This document shows positions 16,791-19,060 of a stretch of DNA of 19,060 nt, piece after piece. A program made the translations under genes and the position numbers. Positions within the stretch are counted from its first letter, which is position 1. Each line of letters opens with the position of its first letter. Under the pieces are notes generated by a model. That model was not told the origin of the DNA. It was given only the letters and a program-made list of their open reading frames with translations, and did no database searches. Origin of the DNA: an uncultured Colwellia sp. (lineage in GTDB: Bacteria > Pseudomonadota > Gammaproteobacteria > Enterobacterales > Alteromonadaceae); contig CAJWBY010000084.1 of the NCBI GenBank assembly GCA_913020705.1, forward strand, positions 1 to 19,060. Direction: 5' to 3'.

Positions 16791-17105
16791 ATGTATTGGT
16801 TCATCTTATTTCTCGCAGGAATTTTAGAAGCTGGCTGGTTAGTTGGTATTCAAAAATCAGAATCTTTTACAAATATCCCATATGTAATATTCGCTGTTCT
16901 GTCAATGACGCTTAGCCTAGTGTTGTTCTCAATAGCATTAAAAGGCATTCCTGTTAGCCAAGCATATCTCGTTTGGTTAGCTATAGGTGCGTCATCAATT
17001 TCAATCATAAACCATTACTTTTTTGACCAACCACTTTCAATTCAACAATTGTTTTTCTTTTGTTTGATTTTTATTGGTGTGGTTGGTCTAAAGATGTCTA
17101 ATTAA
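16791..17105 (+). CDS. sugE: Guanidinium exporter, small multidrug resistance family (Gdx/SugE)
   Basis: The 104-residue protein consists of four hydrophobic helices. The first carries the membrane-embedded glutamate, Glu13, in AGILEAGW, the coupling residue of the SMR family, with Trp16 nearby. The third-helix region shows SQAYLVWLAIGA with Tyr59 and Trp62, positions conserved in SMR transporters. The end, FIGVVGLKMSN, is typical of the SugE branch. SugE/Gdx works as a dual-topology dimer that exchanges protons for guanidinium. Direct control by the upstream guanidine-II riboswitch supports this function strongly over general drug efflux. The ACT-domain gene follows after 27 bases. Confidence 0.96.
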   Translation: MYWFILFLAGILEAGWLVGIQKSESFTNIPYVIFAVLSMTLSLVLFSIALKGIPVSQAYLVWLAIGASSISIINHYFFDQPLSIQQLFFFCLIFIGVVGLKMSN

Positions 17106-17132
17106 TACACAAAATAAATTGAGGAAATTTTT

Positions 17133-17546
17133 ATGTCTGGTGAAAAAAACTTAACAACATTAATCGCGTCAATGACGCCTGTTTTAGTCGAAAATGAATA
17201 TGTATTTGGTACTCTTGAGACTTATGATTATGAACAGGTTGCATTGCTAAACCCGATAAGTACTTTTCAAGAAAAGGAAGGGTTAACCGTTATATTGACG
17301 AAAGAAAAAGCCGATGAATTTAACATTTCGTACTCTGGTGTTTTTAAATGTATTACATTGAATGTACATTCGAGCCTTGATGCAGTCGGATTAACCGCTG
17401 CGGTTTCTACTAAATTGACGCAATCAAATATTAGCGCAAATGTTGTGGCGGCTTACTATCATGATCATGTTTTTATAGCAGTTAAGGATGCCGAACAAGC
17501 ATTAGCTGATCTTAATGCACTTACCCAACAAGGTATTGCAAGCTAA
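17133..17546 (+). CDS. ACT-domain protein, 137 aa (COG3602-like)
   Basis: The sequence matches the family of small ACT-domain proteins: an opening MSGEKNLTTLIASMTPVL, a VFGTLETYDY element, EGLTVILTKEKADE, and the ACT core FKCITLNVHSSLDAVGLTAA followed by a HDHVFI segment. ACT domains usually bind small amino-acid-like ligands. No catalytic domain is fused, so the protein likely acts as a sensor or regulator, and no target is visible. GAGGAA lies 7 bases before the ATG, and the gene begins only 27 bases after sugE with no terminator between. Co-transcription with sugE and indirect control by guanidine are therefore likely. The cytoplasmic location follows from the absence of a signal peptide. 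Confidence 0.9.
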   Translation: MSGEKNLTTLIASMTPVLVENEYVFGTLETYDYEQVALLNPISTFQEKEGLTVILTKEKADEFNISYSGVFKCITLNVHSSLDAVGLTAAVSTKLTQSNISANVVAAYYHDHVFIAVKDAEQALADLNALTQQGIAS

Positions 17547-17873
17547 ACATAAGACTCTAGTGGTTATTGAAAGGCATTACATGGTTTATATACTGTTGAA
17601 GTATCTACTTTGTCAGTAAGTTGCCTTTCTAATTTAACACCCTAATGACTCAATTTTGGCTAAGTTGCCCTAGGGCATGATAATTTTGTCATTAAATAAT
17701 ATCAGCTTTGTTGCAGTAGTTAGCATCACACAATGATTACTTCATTACAGCTATTTTAAGTCAACATAGACTGATGACTATCCTGTGTAATGATCACTCT
17801 TGACATACAATACTGATAAGTAGAATTGATAAAATATTAATTCAAATAAATAAGACAACAATTAAAGGTAAAT
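17547..17873. other. Convergent intergenic region, no gene seen
   Basis: This 327-base gap lies between the ends of the ACT-domain gene and apbE. It holds GCCCTAGGGC (17667-17676), a TTGACA hexamer at 17800-17805 with no partner -10 and no gene behind it, and a loosely structured segment at 17569-17629. No ORF with a plausible start and ribosome site was found, and no classical GC-stem plus U-tract terminator for either gene. Confidence 0.5.
17569..17629. other. Possible folded RNA element or weak terminator after the ACT-domain gene
   Basis: GAAAGGCA (17569-17576) pairs with TGCCTTTC (17622-17629), with a further TTAC/GTAA helix after a small bulge and an inner hairpin. The stem closes soon after the ACT-domain stop. 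There is no T-run after it, so intrinsic termination is doubtful. Confidence 0.3.
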
Positions 17874-18854
17874 TTATTCTTGCTGCAGCCCTTTTGACAC
17901 ATGTAATGTTTGCTGATTATCAATAATAATCGCTTCATACTCAGGTAATTGCTCGATAAAAGCCATACCTTCCTGTAAACCTTTAACAAATACTGTAGTA
18001 GAGAGTGCATCAACATAGGTAGAGTCTTTGCCAATAATAGAAACACTCACGACTTTTCTTGCTGAGTCACCAGTTTTCGGATTAATAATATGGTGGTACC
18101 GAACACCGTCTTCAATAAAATAACGTTCGTAATCACCAGATGTAGAAATTGATTCATTACTTAAGGGTAACTTCACGGCTGTTTTTTCTTCCGCTCTAGG
18201 GTGCTTAATACCAACATACCAAGGTCTACCGCGACGATCACCCAATAACCCTGTATCACCACCAGCGCTCACTAAAGCATGTTTTATTCCTGCCGTTTTC
18301 AACAATTCTAAACACCTCTTCACCGCATAACCTTTGGCAATGCCGCCTAAATCTATTTTCACATCAGGTTGGCTAAAGCGAACCGTCGAATTTTTTTCAT
18401 TTAAAATTACGGCATGATAATCAATAGCTTTTAAAGCACTTTCAATAGATGTTTGATCCGGCCTTTGTTTTTCACGATAGTCATACTGATAACCCACCGA
18501 CGCATAAGTGATGTCAAATGCGCCGTCACTCATCTCAGCAATTTTGTATGACTCTGTTAATAACTCCAAAAGTTCATTCGTGATAACAACAGGTTCAGCG
18601 CTCGCTTTGTTATTCACTAAGCTCAACTCACTTGTTTGTTTATATGGGCTCATTGCGTGATCTATGCGATGCATCTCCTCTTGCACCAAAAAGGTCATCT
18701 GCTTTGAAGTATTTTTGATATTCTCAGCGTCATCTAACCAAAACTCTACATGTGCTTGTGTTCCCATTACTTCAAAGCTATTACTGAACCATTCTGCTGA
18801 AACAATATGAGTAAAGAAGAAAAATATTGTGGCCAATACGATACGTTTTAACAT
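17874..18854 (-). CDS. apbE: FAD:protein FMN transferase (ApbE)
   Basis: The 326-residue protein moves FMN from FAD onto a Thr or Ser of target proteins outside the cytoplasm. It has a signal peptide (residues 1-20, ending VSA), the MGTQAHVEFW opening, MSPYKQTSELSLVN, the DLGGIAKGYAVKR loop (Asp168), the SAGGD nucleotide-binding segment, STSGDYERYF, HHIINPKTG and VDALSTT (Asp282 region), which gives the Mg2+ site. The residue after YAV is Lys where I expected Asp, a variant to note. A TTG one codon upstream is in frame, but the ATG at 18854 is the natural start; the ribosome site (AAGAGA) is moderate. Its target is not certain in this window. ApbE genes are, as I recall, frequent neighbours of DUF4266/DUF3570. 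Confidence 0.95.
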   Translation of the reverse strand: MLKRIVLATIFFFFTHIVSAEWFSNSFEVMGTQAHVEFWLDDAENIKNTSKQMTFLVQEEMHRIDHAMSPYKQTSELSLVNNKASAEPVVITNELLELLTESYKIAEMSDGAFDITYASVGYQYDYREKQRPDQTSIESALKAIDYHAVILNEKNSTVRFSQPDVKIDLGGIAKGYAVKRCLELLKTAGIKHALVSAGGDTGLLGDRRGRPWYVGIKHPRAEEKTAVKLPLSNESISTSGDYERYFIEDGVRYHHIINPKTGDSARKVVSVSIIGKDSTYVDALSTTVFVKGLQEGMAFIEQLPEYEAIIIDNQQTLHVSKGLQQE

Positions 18855-19060
18855 CAAATGTTTATCTCTTTTTTATAATAAATATATTTTTATGAGTGTT
18901 TGGTTGGTGGAATTTGATTTTTTCAGACAACCGGAAACTGACAGCTAGCTTAAATCATTTATCCCAATAAAACTGCTTAACAGGAGCATCATCGTAAATT
19001 GAATAACTATAATATACAAAATTAAATTATCATTAATAATTTGAATTGAGCTAACTTGAA
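18855..19060. other. AT-rich DNA upstream of apbE, no gene seen
   Basis: This stretch must hold the apbE promoter if the gene is transcribed alone. I see no convincing -35/-10 pair. AGCTAGCT near 18943 and an AT-only inverted repeat near 19024-19042 are too short to interpret. Confidence 0.4.

Noticed and set aside
17667..17676. GCCCTAGGGC as a terminator or operator
   Set aside because: It is a 10-base palindrome with no loop and no T-run, too short to interpret alone.
17800..17828. Promoter from TTGACA at 17800-17805
   Set aside because: No TATAAT-like box at a proper distance and no rightward gene follows.

Overview
The window reads as chromosomal DNA of an AT-rich marine gammaproteobacterium, most likely Alteromonadales of the Colwellia/Thalassotalea type. 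This rests on base composition, on the protein style (c-type cytochromes, lipoproteins, Tat substrates, small outer-membrane barrels) and on a mini-ykkC riboswitch in front of sugE. Taxonomy is inference, because no rRNA or other marker gene is present. I found no insertion sequence, CRISPR array, tRNA or phage gene.

Region 1 (1-8103, all minus strand) is a tight operon of exported proteins. In transcription order it encodes an SH3-plus-barrel protein, a small beta-barrel protein, a TlpA/ResA-type thioredoxin, a DUF4266 mini-lipoprotein ending in a Cys-Gly-Cys tail, a DUF3570 barrel, an unrecognised coiled-coil/beta protein, a 701-residue TPR/coiled-coil protein and a large TPR lipoprotein that runs off the left edge. 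Genes overlap or sit close together and every product carries an export signal, so this looks like one envelope-spanning assembly. The FAD:protein FMN transferase (ApbE) at 17874-18854 is the kind of gene I recall next to DUF4266/DUF3570, but here it lies about 10 kb away.

Region 2 (8161-16677) is a divergent multi-haem module. A lipoprotein with the domain order of the hydrazine synthase alpha subunit (beta-propeller, then two CxxCH sites) points left. A DUF1588-like monohaem protein, a lipoprotein with two tandem haem domains plus a LamG domain, and a Tat-exported DUF1501-like protein point right. The 432-base gap between them holds two long perfect inverted repeats. Together the four proteins carry five haem c sites. 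No HzsB or HzsC is visible, so the chemistry is unknown. This is the best candidate for an undescribed system.

Region 3 (16727-17546) is a guanidine unit: a guanidine-II (mini-ykkC) riboswitch whose linker can pair with the Shine-Dalgarno region, the guanidinium exporter sugE/gdx, and an ACT-domain protein probably co-transcribed with it. Region 4 is a convergent intergenic stretch, apbE on the minus strand, and AT-rich DNA to the right edge with no gene that I can support.
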